64,000 nt of DNA from an uncultured Bacteroidales bacterium (GTDB taxonomy: Bacteria; Bacteroidota; Bacteroidia; Bacteroidales; Bacteroidaceae), in assembly GCA_902800925.1 (NCBI GenBank), contig CADCGD010000012.1, positions 1-64,000 of the forward strand, written 5' to 3'. A model generated the notes under the pieces. The model saw only the letters and a list, made by a program, of their open reading frames with translations, made no database searches and was not told the DNA's origin. The position numbers and the translations under genes are program-made. Shown piece by piece: positions 16,373-25,319 of the stretch; position 1 is the stretch's first letter, and each line of letters opens with the position of its first letter.

Positions 16373-17863
16373 TTAGATCTTTGACTCCAGCGTAGCCTTC
16401 CAACGGGCGTAAGCAGCCAGATACTCATCACGATGAGCTGCATCGGGCTCGATAACCTGCAGCTTATCCAAGGTAGCAAAGGCCTCGTTGTTGTCCTTAT
16501 AGATACCTGCGCCAATACCTGCGCCCTTAGCAGCACCCACGCTACCATCAGTATCATATAGTTCGATGGTTGCACCACTGACACCAGCCAGCGTGTCGCG
16601 GAACAGTGGGCTAAGGAACATATTAGCCTTACCAGCATGAATCTTCTGGATGTCCATACCCATCTGCTGCATAATCTCCATACCATAGCAGAATGAGAAG
16701 ACAATACCCTCCTGAGCGGCACGCACAAGGTGAGCCTGGTTGTGTTTGTTGAAGTTCAGACCATTGATAGAGCAACCAATCTCCTTGTTCTGCAGCACAC
16801 GCTCAGCACCATTTCCGAATGGAATAATCGTTACGCCTTCGCTACCAATGGGCACAGTAGCAGCCAGATCATTCATCTGTGCATAGCCTACCTCCGGCGT
16901 GATGTTACGGTGTGTCCAAGCATTCAGTATACCTGTACCATTGATACAGAGCAGTACACCCAGACGAGTCTGGTCTGCAGTGTGGTTTACGTGGGCAAAA
17001 GTATTCACACGGCTCTTGGGATCGTAGTTGACATCACCCAGCACACCGTAGACGACACCTGACGTACCACCTGTAGCAGCAATCTCACCAGGATTCATCA
17101 CGTTAAGAGAGAGAGCATTGTTTGGCTGGTCACCACCACGATAAGTAATAGGTGTACCTGCTTTCAGCCCCAGCTCGGCAGCAGCCTCTGCACTCACCTC
17201 ACTCTGTACGGCAAATGTCGGTACAATATCAGCAATCAAAGAACTATCGAAGCCATAATACTTCATCAGGAAGTCAGCTACCTGGTTGTTCTTGAAATCC
17301 CAGAACATACCCTCTGACAGACCGCTGACCGTCGTATTGGCTACACCAGAGAGACGCATGGCGATATAGTCGCCGGGAAGCATAATCTTATAAATCTTCT
17401 CGTAGGTCTCTGGCTCGTTTTCCTTCACCCATGCCAGCTTGGCGGCAGTGAAGTTACCTGGAGAGTTGAGCAGATGACTCAGACACTGATCAGCACCCAG
17501 CTCATTAAACGCCTTTTCGCCATAGGGTACTGCACGAGAGTCACACCAGATAATGGAGGGGCGCAGTGCCTTGAGGTTCTTATCGACACATACCAGACCA
17601 TGCATCTGGTAAGAAATACCGATAGCCTTCACGTCTTCCGCCGTAGCACCTGCGTCGGCCATAATCTTTTTCAGTGCCAGCTTAGCATTGTCCCACCACA
17701 TCTGAGGGTCTTGCTCAGCCCAACCAGCCTTAACGGCCATGATGGGTGCTTCCTTCTCAGGATAGAACGCCGTAGCTACACATTTTCCACTGTCTGCATT
17801 CACGAGCGATGCCTTGACAGATGAACTGCCGACATCGAAACCTAATAAATACCTGTTTGCCAT
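16373..17863 (-). CDS. xylB: Xylulokinase (FGGY family)
   Basis: 496 residues. Phosphorylates D-xylulose to xylulose 5-phosphate. N-terminal ATPase motif LLGFDVGSSSVKASLV, substrate region GISYQMHGLVCVDKN, and a C-terminal FGGY domain with GATIELYDTDGSVGAAKGAG. Xylose isomerase or transporter genes are not adjacent, so substrate assignment rests on overall similarity; another FGGY sugar kinase is possible. No clear promoter is seen in the 196-nt divergent gap. Confidence 0.85.
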   Translation of the reverse strand: MANRYLLGFDVGSSSVKASLVNADSGKCVATAFYPEKEAPIMAVKAGWAEQDPQMWWDNAKLALKKIMADAGATAEDVKAIGISYQMHGLVCVDKNLKALRPSIIWCDSRAVPYGEKAFNELGADQCLSHLLNSPGNFTAAKLAWVKENEPETYEKIYKIMLPGDYIAMRLSGVANTTVSGLSEGMFWDFKNNQVADFLMKYYGFDSSLIADIVPTFAVQSEVSAEAAAELGLKAGTPITYRGGDQPNNALSLNVMNPGEIAATGGTSGVVYGVLGDVNYDPKSRVNTFAHVNHTADQTRLGVLLCINGTGILNAWTHRNITPEVGYAQMNDLAATVPIGSEGVTIIPFGNGAERVLQNKEIGCSINGLNFNKHNQAHLVRAAQEGIVFSFCYGMEIMQQMGMDIQKIHAGKANMFLSPLFRDTLAGVSGATIELYDTDGSVGAAKGAGIGAGIYKDNNEAFATLDKLQVIEPDAAHRDEYLAAYARWKATLESKI

Positions 17864-17984
17864 TGTTGATAATAATATAATGATGTTTTCTAATCTGTAT
17901 ATGTGCGTTTTCGCACTACAAAATTCTGCAAATAATCTTTAAAAACCAACTTTTTTACAGATTTTCAATATTTTTTTATTATTA

Positions 17985-18018
17985 TTTGACTACAATTAAA
18001 AAAAATTCCATACCTTTG
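17985..18018 (+). promoter_or_regulatory. Promoter of the exopolysaccharide locus
   Basis: TTTG 17985-17988, 22-nt spacer, TACCTTTG 18011-18018, 41 nt before the first gene. No other consensus promoter was noticed until 36600. Confidence 0.65.
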
Positions 18019-18059
18019 CAGAATAGAAAAACGACAATTAGCTAAGGTTTGTTTGATTT

Positions 18060-18428
18060 ATGAAAAAGAAAATACTGATACTTGACGACAAAGAGACCAT
18101 CGCAAAGGTGCTCTCCATCTATCTCATGAGTGACTACGACGTTCAGTGGTTGCCCGATGGTTTACAAGGTGTAAAATGGCTTCAAGCAGGCAATACGCCC
18201 GACCTCATCATCTCCGACATCCGTATGCCGGGTATGCGTGGTGACGATTTCCTGGAGTGGATCAAGCAGAACGAATTATTCTGCCACATCCCCGTCATCA
18301 TGCTGTCGAGTGAGGACTCTACCAGCGAACGTATCCGTCTATTGGAGATTGGTGCTGTTGACTATATCGTCAAGCCTTTTAACCCCATGGAATTGAAGAT
18401 TCGTGTCAAGAAGATTCTTCCCAATTAA
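18060..18428 (+). CDS. Single-domain response regulator (CheY-like receiver)
   Basis: 122 residues; only a receiver domain. All key residues are present: acidic pair in LILDDKE, phospho-acceptor Asp in LIISDIRMPG (near 54), Ser in VIMLSSEDS and Lys in YIVKPFNPM. It has no output domain and no histidine kinase nearby. As the first gene of the polysaccharide locus it is placed to act by protein contact, perhaps on the next protein, which carries a degenerate receiver-like N-terminus (inference). Confidence 0.9.
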   Translation: MKKKILILDDKETIAKVLSIYLMSDYDVQWLPDGLQGVKWLQAGNTPDLIISDIRMPGMRGDDFLEWIKQNELFCHIPVIMLSSEDSTSERIRLLEIGAVDYIVKPFNPMELKIRVKKILPN

Positions 18429-18448
18429 TCAAAGATTGTAAATTCTTA

Positions 18449-18475
18449 GACCTAAAGGTCAAAGCGACCTAGGTC
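18449..18475. repeat. Twin GACCT/AGGTC palindromes
   Basis: GACCTAAAGGTC (18449-18460) and GACCTAGGTC (18466-18475) fill the 69-nt gap between the receiver gene and the glycosyltransferase gene. They could form alternative hairpins in the mRNA. Confidence 0.4.
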
Positions 18476-18497
18476 GATAGTCAAATAGTACATTGAC

Positions 18498-19700
18498 ATG
18501 ATAGGTGTTGTATACTTAGGTAATAACCAGAAGACACAAGAACGTCTGAAATACATTCCCGGACAGTTGGTTAGAATGACCAATGCCTATAAAGAAGCTG
18601 CCCAGATTTGTACACCACACGTTTCCAACGAGCATTTCCTCGTGTTCTTTGAACGCAATGTCCGTAATGAGGACATTGCGGCCATCACCTATCTGCGCAA
18701 GAAATGTCGCAGCGTTTATATTGTTCTCATGACAGACACCATGACAGACGAAGAGCGTAACATCTATATCAAATGCGGTATCAATGACACTATCCAGCAA
18801 GAAGCATCCGTCACGGAAATGAACAAGAAGATTCAGTTTATCTCTGATCGTGAGAATGTCCTTTTCTCCGATGAGGTTCCCAAGCGTGGCATCCTGAAAT
18901 TCCAGATTCCCATCTGGAAGAGACTCTTTGACATCGTTGTTGCCACACTTTCCATCATTATTCTTTCCCCCATTTTCATCATTACGGCTATAGCCATCAA
19001 GATGGAGAGCAAGGGGCCCGTACTGTTCAAATCAAAGCGTGTAGGCACTAACTATACTATCTTTGACTTCCTGAAGTTCCGCAGCATGTATGAGGATGCC
19101 GAGCACCAGTTAATGGAACTGAGCAAGGACCATAACCAGTACAAGGATCAGGATGCCGAGGAGCCGAAGTCGACTATCCCAGTTTCTTCGGGTGACCAAG
19201 CAGAGATGGCAATGATGAATATGGGTATGGATTCAGAGATGATGATTAGCGACGAGGAGATCATGTTGGTTGGCGACGACTTCGTAGTATCTGAGAGCGA
19301 CTTCAACAAGAAGAAGGAAGAGGAAAACGACAACGTCTTCATCAAGATTGAAAACGATCCCCGCGTCACCAAGGTTGGCAAGTTCATCCGCAAGTACAGC
19401 ATCGACGAATTGCCACAGTTGTTCAACATCCTCAAGGGCGACATGTCTATCGTGGGTAACCGTCCGTTGCCACTCTACGAAGCCGAGAAACTGACCGCAG
19501 ACTCCAGCATCGACCGCTTCATGGCTCCTGCCGGACTGACTGGTCTATGGCAGGTCGAAGAGCGTGGTCGCGGAGGCACGATGTCTGCCGAGGAACGCAA
19601 ACAGTTAGATATCACCTATGGACAGACATTTAATTTCTGGTTGGATATGAAAATTATCCTGAAGACCTTTACACACTTCAAGCAGAAAGGGAACGTTTAA
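18498..19700 (+). CDS. Initiating sugar-phosphate transferase (bacterial sugar transferase) with receiver-like N-terminus
   Basis: 400 residues. The C-terminal catalytic part is a polyprenyl-phosphate phosphoglycosyltransferase that loads the first sugar on undecaprenyl phosphate: membrane hairpin IWKRLFDIVVATLSIIILSPIFIITAIAIKM (about 139-168), KSKRVGTNYTIFDFLKFRSM, DPRVTKVGKFIRKYSIDELPQL, MSIVGNRPLP. Two oddities: residues 1-120 look like a receiver fold without a phosphorylatable Asp (FLVFFERN), replacing the usual multi-pass domain. An acidic, Met-rich insert of about 70 residues (about 205-275) also interrupts the catalytic domain after FRSMYEDAE. Confidence 0.88.
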   Translation: MIGVVYLGNNQKTQERLKYIPGQLVRMTNAYKEAAQICTPHVSNEHFLVFFERNVRNEDIAAITYLRKKCRSVYIVLMTDTMTDEERNIYIKCGINDTIQQEASVTEMNKKIQFISDRENVLFSDEVPKRGILKFQIPIWKRLFDIVVATLSIIILSPIFIITAIAIKMESKGPVLFKSKRVGTNYTIFDFLKFRSMYEDAEHQLMELSKDHNQYKDQDAEEPKSTIPVSSGDQAEMAMMNMGMDSEMMISDEEIMLVGDDFVVSESDFNKKKEEENDNVFIKIENDPRVTKVGKFIRKYSIDELPQLFNILKGDMSIVGNRPLPLYEAEKLTADSSIDRFMAPAGLTGLWQVEERGRGGTMSAEERKQLDITYGQTFNFWLDMKIILKTFTHFKQKGNV

Positions 19701-19717
19701 CGTGTTGATGATTGCCT

Positions 19718-20671
19718 ATGAATAATGTGAGACAATTATTCCTTACAACATTATTGGCGGCTACATTCTCTGTTGCCCATGCACAATATAATAATAGTGG
19801 TATTAGTGCTGGTTTTTTTGATTCCAGCGAGAATAACACGATTAATTTTTCTACATTCCACCTGCCGCCATTGGCAGTACTCTATGAGAATGCCAAGCAG
19901 AATCCCCAGATTCTTTCGTTGAACAAAGCACAGGAGATTGCTCAGGCTGAGGTAGCCAAACAGAAACGCCATATCTTCTCTTACGTGCAAGGCCATGCCA
20001 GCTACAGCTATGGTAAGACGGATATGTGGGGAAACAACAACAGCACGCAAAGCTACACCACCATCTATCAGTTCCAAGGCAGCGAACAAAGCTATTGGAA
20101 TGTTGGTGTTAATGTTAGCGTTCCTTTAGAGGATATTCTCGACTTGTCTGCATCTGTTAAACGCAAGAAATTGGAGGTAGACCAGGCTCGCATAGCAAAA
20201 GATATTGCCTTTGACAATCTTAAAAAAGAGATTGCCACACTCTATATCAAAATAACCAACAACCTTGTAACGCTGAAAACGATGAGTGAGGGTGCTGCTA
20301 TCTATCAGGGAGCCGGTGCGTTGAACCAAGAAGATTTCCACCAAGGTAATATGAGCATCGAAGCTTTTGCTAACACAAAATTATATGAAGTGAATGTCGT
20401 TAGTCAGTATCAGGCAATGCAGACATCCATTACGACGGATATTATCACATTGGAGTTGTTGTCTCACACACCTATTTTAACTAACACGACGACAGATATT
20501 ACCCTCGACGACGACCAATTGTCAGAAAAGGACATTCGCAAACAGAATCGTGAGGTAGCTAAAAACATCAAGAAAGCTGCAGCAGAAGAAGATAAGCGTT
20601 ATCGCCAGATAGAACAAGCTGAGAAGAAAGCACTCCGCAAAGCAGCTCGTCAAGAGAAGAAAAGAAAATAA
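19718..20671 (+). CDS. TolC-like outer membrane protein (OEP family)
   Basis: 317 residues from ATG 19718. Signal peptide (MNNVRQLFLTTLLAATFSVAHA). The mature part resembles one half of a TolC/OEP protomer: LAVLYENAKQNPQILSLNKAQEIAQAEVAKQKRHIFSYVQGHASY, then SYWNVGVNVSVPLEDILDLSASVKRKKLEVDQA and long helices. It ends in a Lys/Arg/Ala-rich tail (AEKKALRKAARQEKKRK). Shorter than true TolC. In this locus it may supply an outer-membrane or periplasmic conduit (inference). Confidence 0.7.
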   Translation: MNNVRQLFLTTLLAATFSVAHAQYNNSGISAGFFDSSENNTINFSTFHLPPLAVLYENAKQNPQILSLNKAQEIAQAEVAKQKRHIFSYVQGHASYSYGKTDMWGNNNSTQSYTTIYQFQGSEQSYWNVGVNVSVPLEDILDLSASVKRKKLEVDQARIAKDIAFDNLKKEIATLYIKITNNLVTLKTMSEGAAIYQGAGALNQEDFHQGNMSIEAFANTKLYEVNVVSQYQAMQTSITTDIITLELLSHTPILTNTTTDITLDDDQLSEKDIRKQNREVAKNIKKAAAEEDKRYRQIEQAEKKALRKAARQEKKRK

Positions 20672-20686
20672 TAACTCGCACTCAAT

Positions 20687-22870
20687 ATGGATTTGTTTAG
20701 ATATTTTGTCCGCTTCCTCTATAAAATACGTTGGTATTTAGTCATCTTGCCAATGATTGCGTTGATTGTTGCGTGGTTCTCAACCCGTAACATGGAGCGC
20801 ATCTACGACACCAACACAACTATCTATACAGGTATGATTACTGGTTACAACATTGAAGGCGGAACTGGTGCTGCAGGAGGTAACTACCAAACCAACATCA
20901 CCAACCTCATGCTGATAATCACCACCGATAACACCATCCATGAAGTTGCGTTACGACTGTTTGCCCGTTGTATGATGTACGGTAATCCAAACAAGGACAA
21001 CAACTACATCTCCGCTGAACATTTCCGCCAGTTGAATGCCACCGTCCCCGCAGATGTCAAGGGACTGATTAACCACAACAATGAGTCCGCAACCTATGCC
21101 AATCTGAAAGCTTATGAAAAGCCCACTCAGGACAATTTTCTTTTTGGACTACTCAACTATCATCCCTACTTTGGCATCGACAATATTACTAGTCGTCTAA
21201 AGGTGCTTCAGTTGGAGCGTAGTGATATTATCGATATTGGCTATTCTGCAAACGATGCAGGTATTGCTTTTAATACATTGGATATCTTGAACGATGTTTT
21301 TGCCCGCCAATATCAGCAGTTACGATATGGCGAGACCAATAACGTCATCAAGTTTTTTGAACGTGAAGTAGCTCGATTATACCGCATTTTGACCAATGCG
21401 GAGGATGACCTTATCCGTTACAACGTTTCAAAGCGTATCATCAACTATGACGAACAGACCAAGCAAGTAGCCTCCTTGGAAGCTCAGCAACAGAACTTCC
21501 GCAATGACCAGTTGATGAACTACACCACCGCCAAAGCCCTGCTCGATTATTTGGAGCGCCAGTTAGGAAACCGTGCACAGGTCATTCGCTCAAACAAGGA
21601 ATTTACTAGTCAGGTGCGTGATATTTCACGCATCCAATCCCGTATTTCCAACCTACGGCTGATGAGCAGTGAAGGTGGTGGCAACAATAACGAATCTCAG
21701 GAAGAATTAGCCAAAGCACAGCGCGATTTGCAACGTGCAACAGGACGTGTCAATCAGTTGACTCGAGACATCGAAGCCGCCTCCTTCAGCACGGAGACCG
21801 GCGTCAAAGCTCAAGACATGTTAGGACGTTGGCTGGAACAGTTGCTCTTATTGGAAAAAACTAAAGCAGAGATGACTGCCACTGATATCATGAAAGACAA
21901 TCTGGACAGGCAGTACTTGTTTTATGCACCTATTGGAGCGACGCTCGACCGTAAGGCACGCCATATTGGTTTCATTGAAGGCAACTACATGGAGATGCTA
22001 AAATCACTTAATGCAGCCCGTATGCGCCAACGTAACCTGCAGATGACGACAGCAACCCTACGTGTGCTCAATCCGCCCATGTTTCCGCTGAATGCGCAAC
22101 CCACCAACCGTATGATGATATTGTTGGGAGCATTTATGCTTACCTTCATGCTTACCACCCTCTACTTCCTGATTATCGAAATGCTCGATCGCACCTTGCG
22201 TGACCGCATGCGTTCAGAGCGTATCACAAAAGTACCCGTCATGGGCTGTTTCCCTCAAGAGAGCAACTTGCGCTATCGCCGCTACAACAAAACCATTGCC
22301 GATATGGCTATGAAGCAGTTGAGTAAGGCCTTGTTACCAAATTTCAAGGAAGGCCAGCAAAATGTGCTTAACCTCCTCTCCACCGACTCTGGCAATGGCA
22401 AGAGTTATCTCGCTCAGGAGTTGGAGAATTACTGGATATCCATTGGCTTGCAGGTTCGTCGTCTGACCTATGATGAAGACTTTTTGGCAGAAGACAGTAA
22501 GTTCATTTTAGCCAGGGGCATCAAGGATCTCTGTCCAGACATTCTCCCCGAGGAAATTGCCATCATCGAGTATCCCAACTTAGACGACTATTCCATCTCT
22601 CCAGCACTATTGAATATGGGTACTATCAATATAATGGTAACCCGCGCCAACCGCACTTGGAAGGACGTTGACCAAAAAGCCCTCAATGAAGTACAAGCCA
22701 TGCTGGATGAAGAGCACAAGAACTCGCTCTTCATGTACCTGACGGAGGCCAGTCGTTACGCTGTTGAGGAATTTGTTGGTCAGTTACCACCTTATACGAA
22801 GTTCAACAACTTCGTTTACCGTATGTCTCAATTAGGATTGACTGCTACAGAAAACGAACACGCATTATAA
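20687..22870 (+). CDS. Wzc-like chain-length determinant with degenerate kinase domain
   Basis: 727 residues. Wzz-type N-terminus: first transmembrane helix about 16-32, long periplasmic coiled-coil part (ATGRVNQLTRDIEAA) and second helix about 482-502 after the Pro-rich LNPPMFPLNAQPTN. The cytosolic part keeps a Walker A-like STDSGNGKSYLA near 563, but I see no Walker A' DxD and no C-terminal tyrosine cluster. It probably controls chain length and export without being an active tyrosine kinase. Lies 15 nt after the TolC-like gene. Confidence 0.85.
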   Translation: MDLFRYFVRFLYKIRWYLVILPMIALIVAWFSTRNMERIYDTNTTIYTGMITGYNIEGGTGAAGGNYQTNITNLMLIITTDNTIHEVALRLFARCMMYGNPNKDNNYISAEHFRQLNATVPADVKGLINHNNESATYANLKAYEKPTQDNFLFGLLNYHPYFGIDNITSRLKVLQLERSDIIDIGYSANDAGIAFNTLDILNDVFARQYQQLRYGETNNVIKFFEREVARLYRILTNAEDDLIRYNVSKRIINYDEQTKQVASLEAQQQNFRNDQLMNYTTAKALLDYLERQLGNRAQVIRSNKEFTSQVRDISRIQSRISNLRLMSSEGGGNNNESQEELAKAQRDLQRATGRVNQLTRDIEAASFSTETGVKAQDMLGRWLEQLLLLEKTKAEMTATDIMKDNLDRQYLFYAPIGATLDRKARHIGFIEGNYMEMLKSLNAARMRQRNLQMTTATLRVLNPPMFPLNAQPTNRMMILLGAFMLTFMLTTLYFLIIEMLDRTLRDRMRSERITKVPVMGCFPQESNLRYRRYNKTIADMAMKQLSKALLPNFKEGQQNVLNLLSTDSGNGKSYLAQELENYWISIGLQVRRLTYDEDFLAEDSKFILARGIKDLCPDILPEEIAIIEYPNLDDYSISPALLNMGTINIMVTRANRTWKDVDQKALNEVQAMLDEEHKNSLFMYLTEASRYAVEEFVGQLPPYTKFNNFVYRMSQLGLTATENEHAL

Positions 22871-22874
22871 CATA

Positions 22875-24425
22875 ATGAACAAGCATACGTTTAGCTCATA
22901 CACGAAGGAACATGGAGGAAGAGTTTCACTACTCTTTCTCCTGTTTTTACTGGCAATCTATGCGCTTATTACATCGGGGTTCAATGCTTTTGCCATTATC
23001 TGTTTTTCTCCTCTATTGGTTTTACCTATAGTAATAACCTTCCAACGTAGTAATTGGATATTTTGGATTCTTATTGTAGTAAATGCCTTCTTACAGAATA
23101 AAAACACCCACTTTCCTGGCCCGATGTCTCTATATAACGAATTATTAGAGATTGTCTTATTAGCCATAGCACTTATCGATGTCAAGAATAGCCATTTTGA
23201 ACGTACAGGAAACCTTATGTTGTTTTCTTTGATGATATGGTGTGGCTATTGTACCCTTCAAGTATTAAACGATACCTGTAGTCTTGGTATAAACGCAGGA
23301 GCCTGGTACACAGGTGCACGTTTGATGGCTTTTCAAATCATGTATGCCTTCTTGGTTTTTTCTCTCTATATTTCCAAACCCAATATTTTAATCAAATATC
23401 TGTATATTTGGGGGGCATTATCATTATTTGCGGCATATTGGGTTTGGAAACAAAAAAACATCGGACTGACCCCCGCGGAAAACTCTTTCTTATTCGGTAG
23501 AGGCAGAGAGACACATGTATTACAGGGAGGTTCTCTTATCCGATACTTTTCAACCTATAGTGATGCTGCCAATTTTGGTATTGGCATCGCTTCTACAGCT
23601 GTAGCATTTATTATTTTTGGCATCACAGCAAAAATTAGGAAATTGAAAATATTTCTTTTGATTGTAGGCTTTGCTGCTGCTTGGGCAATGTTCCCCTCTG
23701 GTACACGAACTGCCATGGCATGTTTGATGGCAGGTTTTATAGCCTATATTTTCTTATCTAAGTCATTTAAAATTGCCATTCCTTTTTCCATTATCTTTGG
23801 ATTGTTTGCCTTTATCTTGGTATTTACAAAAATTGGCGACGGCAACCAGTCCATTCGCCGCATGCGTAGTGCTTTTGACAAAAAAGATGCTTCTGCCAAT
23901 ACACGTACAATCAATCAGGAAGCCATGAAAAAATATTTGAAGGAAGCGCCTTTTGGGATTGGTATTGCTCAAGGTTATGGCTCTGTTCCTGCCAACAATA
24001 AATATGCATTAATGTCTACGATTCCCGCAGATTCTGAGTATGTTTATATTTGGATTAGAACAGGAAAAGTTGGCATTACGCTCTTTTTGATTTGTACAGC
24101 CATTATGCTTGGAGGAGCCTGCTGGATTGTTCTATTTTCCTTAAAGAGTTCTTCTCTTCGAGGTATCGGGGCTGGTTTTTGTTGCGCTTTTGTATCATTT
24201 CAATTGGGGGGATATGGTAACCAAGTACTCATGCAGTTCCCCAACTGCCTTCAATTCTACGGAGGCCTTACCATAGTATATGTCCTTCCATACATAGAAG
24301 AAGAATGGATCAACTATGAAAACAACATACTGAAGACTCAAGCAGAGAAACGCAATCTTCGCCTTGAGAAAATTGAAAGGATGAGAGTGAAACCATGGTA
24401 CAGCTGGATATACAAATATCTATAA
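22875..24425 (+). CDS. O-antigen polymerase/ligase-like membrane protein (Wzy type)
   Basis: 516 residues with about ten to twelve hydrophobic helices and a large loop (residues about 195-225 and 320-395; SGTRTAMACLMAGF, FDKKDASANTRTINQEAMKKYLKEAPFGIGIAQGYG). This topology fits the Wzy_C/O-antigen ligase superfamily, which joins repeat units. The C-terminus overlaps the next gene by 31 nt. Polymerase is favoured over ligase because it sits beside wzc and glycosyltransferases. Confidence 0.8.
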   Translation: MNKHTFSSYTKEHGGRVSLLFLLFLLAIYALITSGFNAFAIICFSPLLVLPIVITFQRSNWIFWILIVVNAFLQNKNTHFPGPMSLYNELLEIVLLAIALIDVKNSHFERTGNLMLFSLMIWCGYCTLQVLNDTCSLGINAGAWYTGARLMAFQIMYAFLVFSLYISKPNILIKYLYIWGALSLFAAYWVWKQKNIGLTPAENSFLFGRGRETHVLQGGSLIRYFSTYSDAANFGIGIASTAVAFIIFGITAKIRKLKIFLLIVGFAAAWAMFPSGTRTAMACLMAGFIAYIFLSKSFKIAIPFSIIFGLFAFILVFTKIGDGNQSIRRMRSAFDKKDASANTRTINQEAMKKYLKEAPFGIGIAQGYGSVPANNKYALMSTIPADSEYVYIWIRTGKVGITLFLICTAIMLGGACWIVLFSLKSSSLRGIGAGFCCAFVSFQLGGYGNQVLMQFPNCLQFYGGLTIVYVLPYIEEEWINYENNILKTQAEKRNLRLEKIERMRVKPWYSWIYKYL

Positions 24426-25315
24426 TCACCATCAATTTCAACGGGGTGAAAGACACCTGTGAGCTGATGGACACATTACCTTTAGACGATACGTCGATAG
24501 AGGTAATTGTGATAGATAATGCCTCTTATCAAGACGAAGCCACCATTATCGAGCAACGCTATCCACAAGTCAAGGTCATCCGTAGTCATAAGAATCTTGG
24601 CTTTGCCGGTGGAAACAACCTTGGTATCGAGGCAGCTCGAGGTAAATACCTCTTCTTCATCAATAACGACACATTGCTGGACAATCAGGAGTCTCCTCTC
24701 AAGAAAGTAAGACATGACATGCAGGCAGACCTCCGTCATCTGGTGGAACGCATGGAGTCTGACCCGCAGATTGGTATGGTCTGCCCCAAGATACGATTCA
24801 CCTGGGGACAACGTCCTATCCAGTTTGCTGGTTATACCCCACTCTCACGTGTCACGCTGCGCAACCACGCCATAGGCTTCAATGAGGCAGATTATGGGCA
24901 ATACGACACGGCACACCCCACCCCTTATGGTCATGGGGCAGCAATGATGGTTAGGCGCGAAGCCATCAACAAGGCTGGCATGATGCCCACCTGTTTCTTT
25001 CTCTATTACGAAGAACTCGACTGGTCCATGATGATTCGCCGTGCAGGATATACCATCTGGTACGAGCCAGCCAGCACCATTTATCATAAGGAGAGTCGGA
25101 CTACAGGGCAAGAAAGCCCCTTGCGTACCTATTATATTACGCGTAACCGTCTGATTTTGGTTCGACGCAACAGCCCACTACCTTGGCGCTACCTGTCGTA
25201 CCTGTATCTCATCTTCATCGCAGGGGCAAAAGGAATAGCGAAAGAGTTGTTTAACCGCCGCTTCGATTTGGCAAAAGCCTCCCTTCGAGGACTCTGGCAT
25301 TTCATTAAACACTGA
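24395..25315 (+). CDS. Glycosyltransferase family 2 (rhamnosyltransferase-like)
   Basis: 306 residues. GT-A fold: start ISIITINFNGVKDT, nucleotide-sugar region VIVIDNASY, NLGFAGGNNLGIEAARGKYLFFINNDT (NND in place of the DXD centre, usual in this subgroup), then FLYYEELDWSMMIRRAGY and HKESRTTG. Cytosolic, with a hydrophobic C-terminal stretch that may touch the membrane. Adds one sugar to the lipid-linked repeat unit; donor unknown. Confidence 0.88.
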   Translation: MVQLDIQISIITINFNGVKDTCELMDTLPLDDTSIEVIVIDNASYQDEATIIEQRYPQVKVIRSHKNLGFAGGNNLGIEAARGKYLFFINNDTLLDNQESPLKKVRHDMQADLRHLVERMESDPQIGMVCPKIRFTWGQRPIQFAGYTPLSRVTLRNHAIGFNEADYGQYDTAHPTPYGHGAAMMVRREAINKAGMMPTCFFLYYEELDWSMMIRRAGYTIWYEPASTIYHKESRTTGQESPLRTYYITRNRLILVRRNSPLPWRYLSYLYLIFIAGAKGIAKELFNRRFDLAKASLRGLWHFIKH

Positions 25316-25319
25316 AGAC

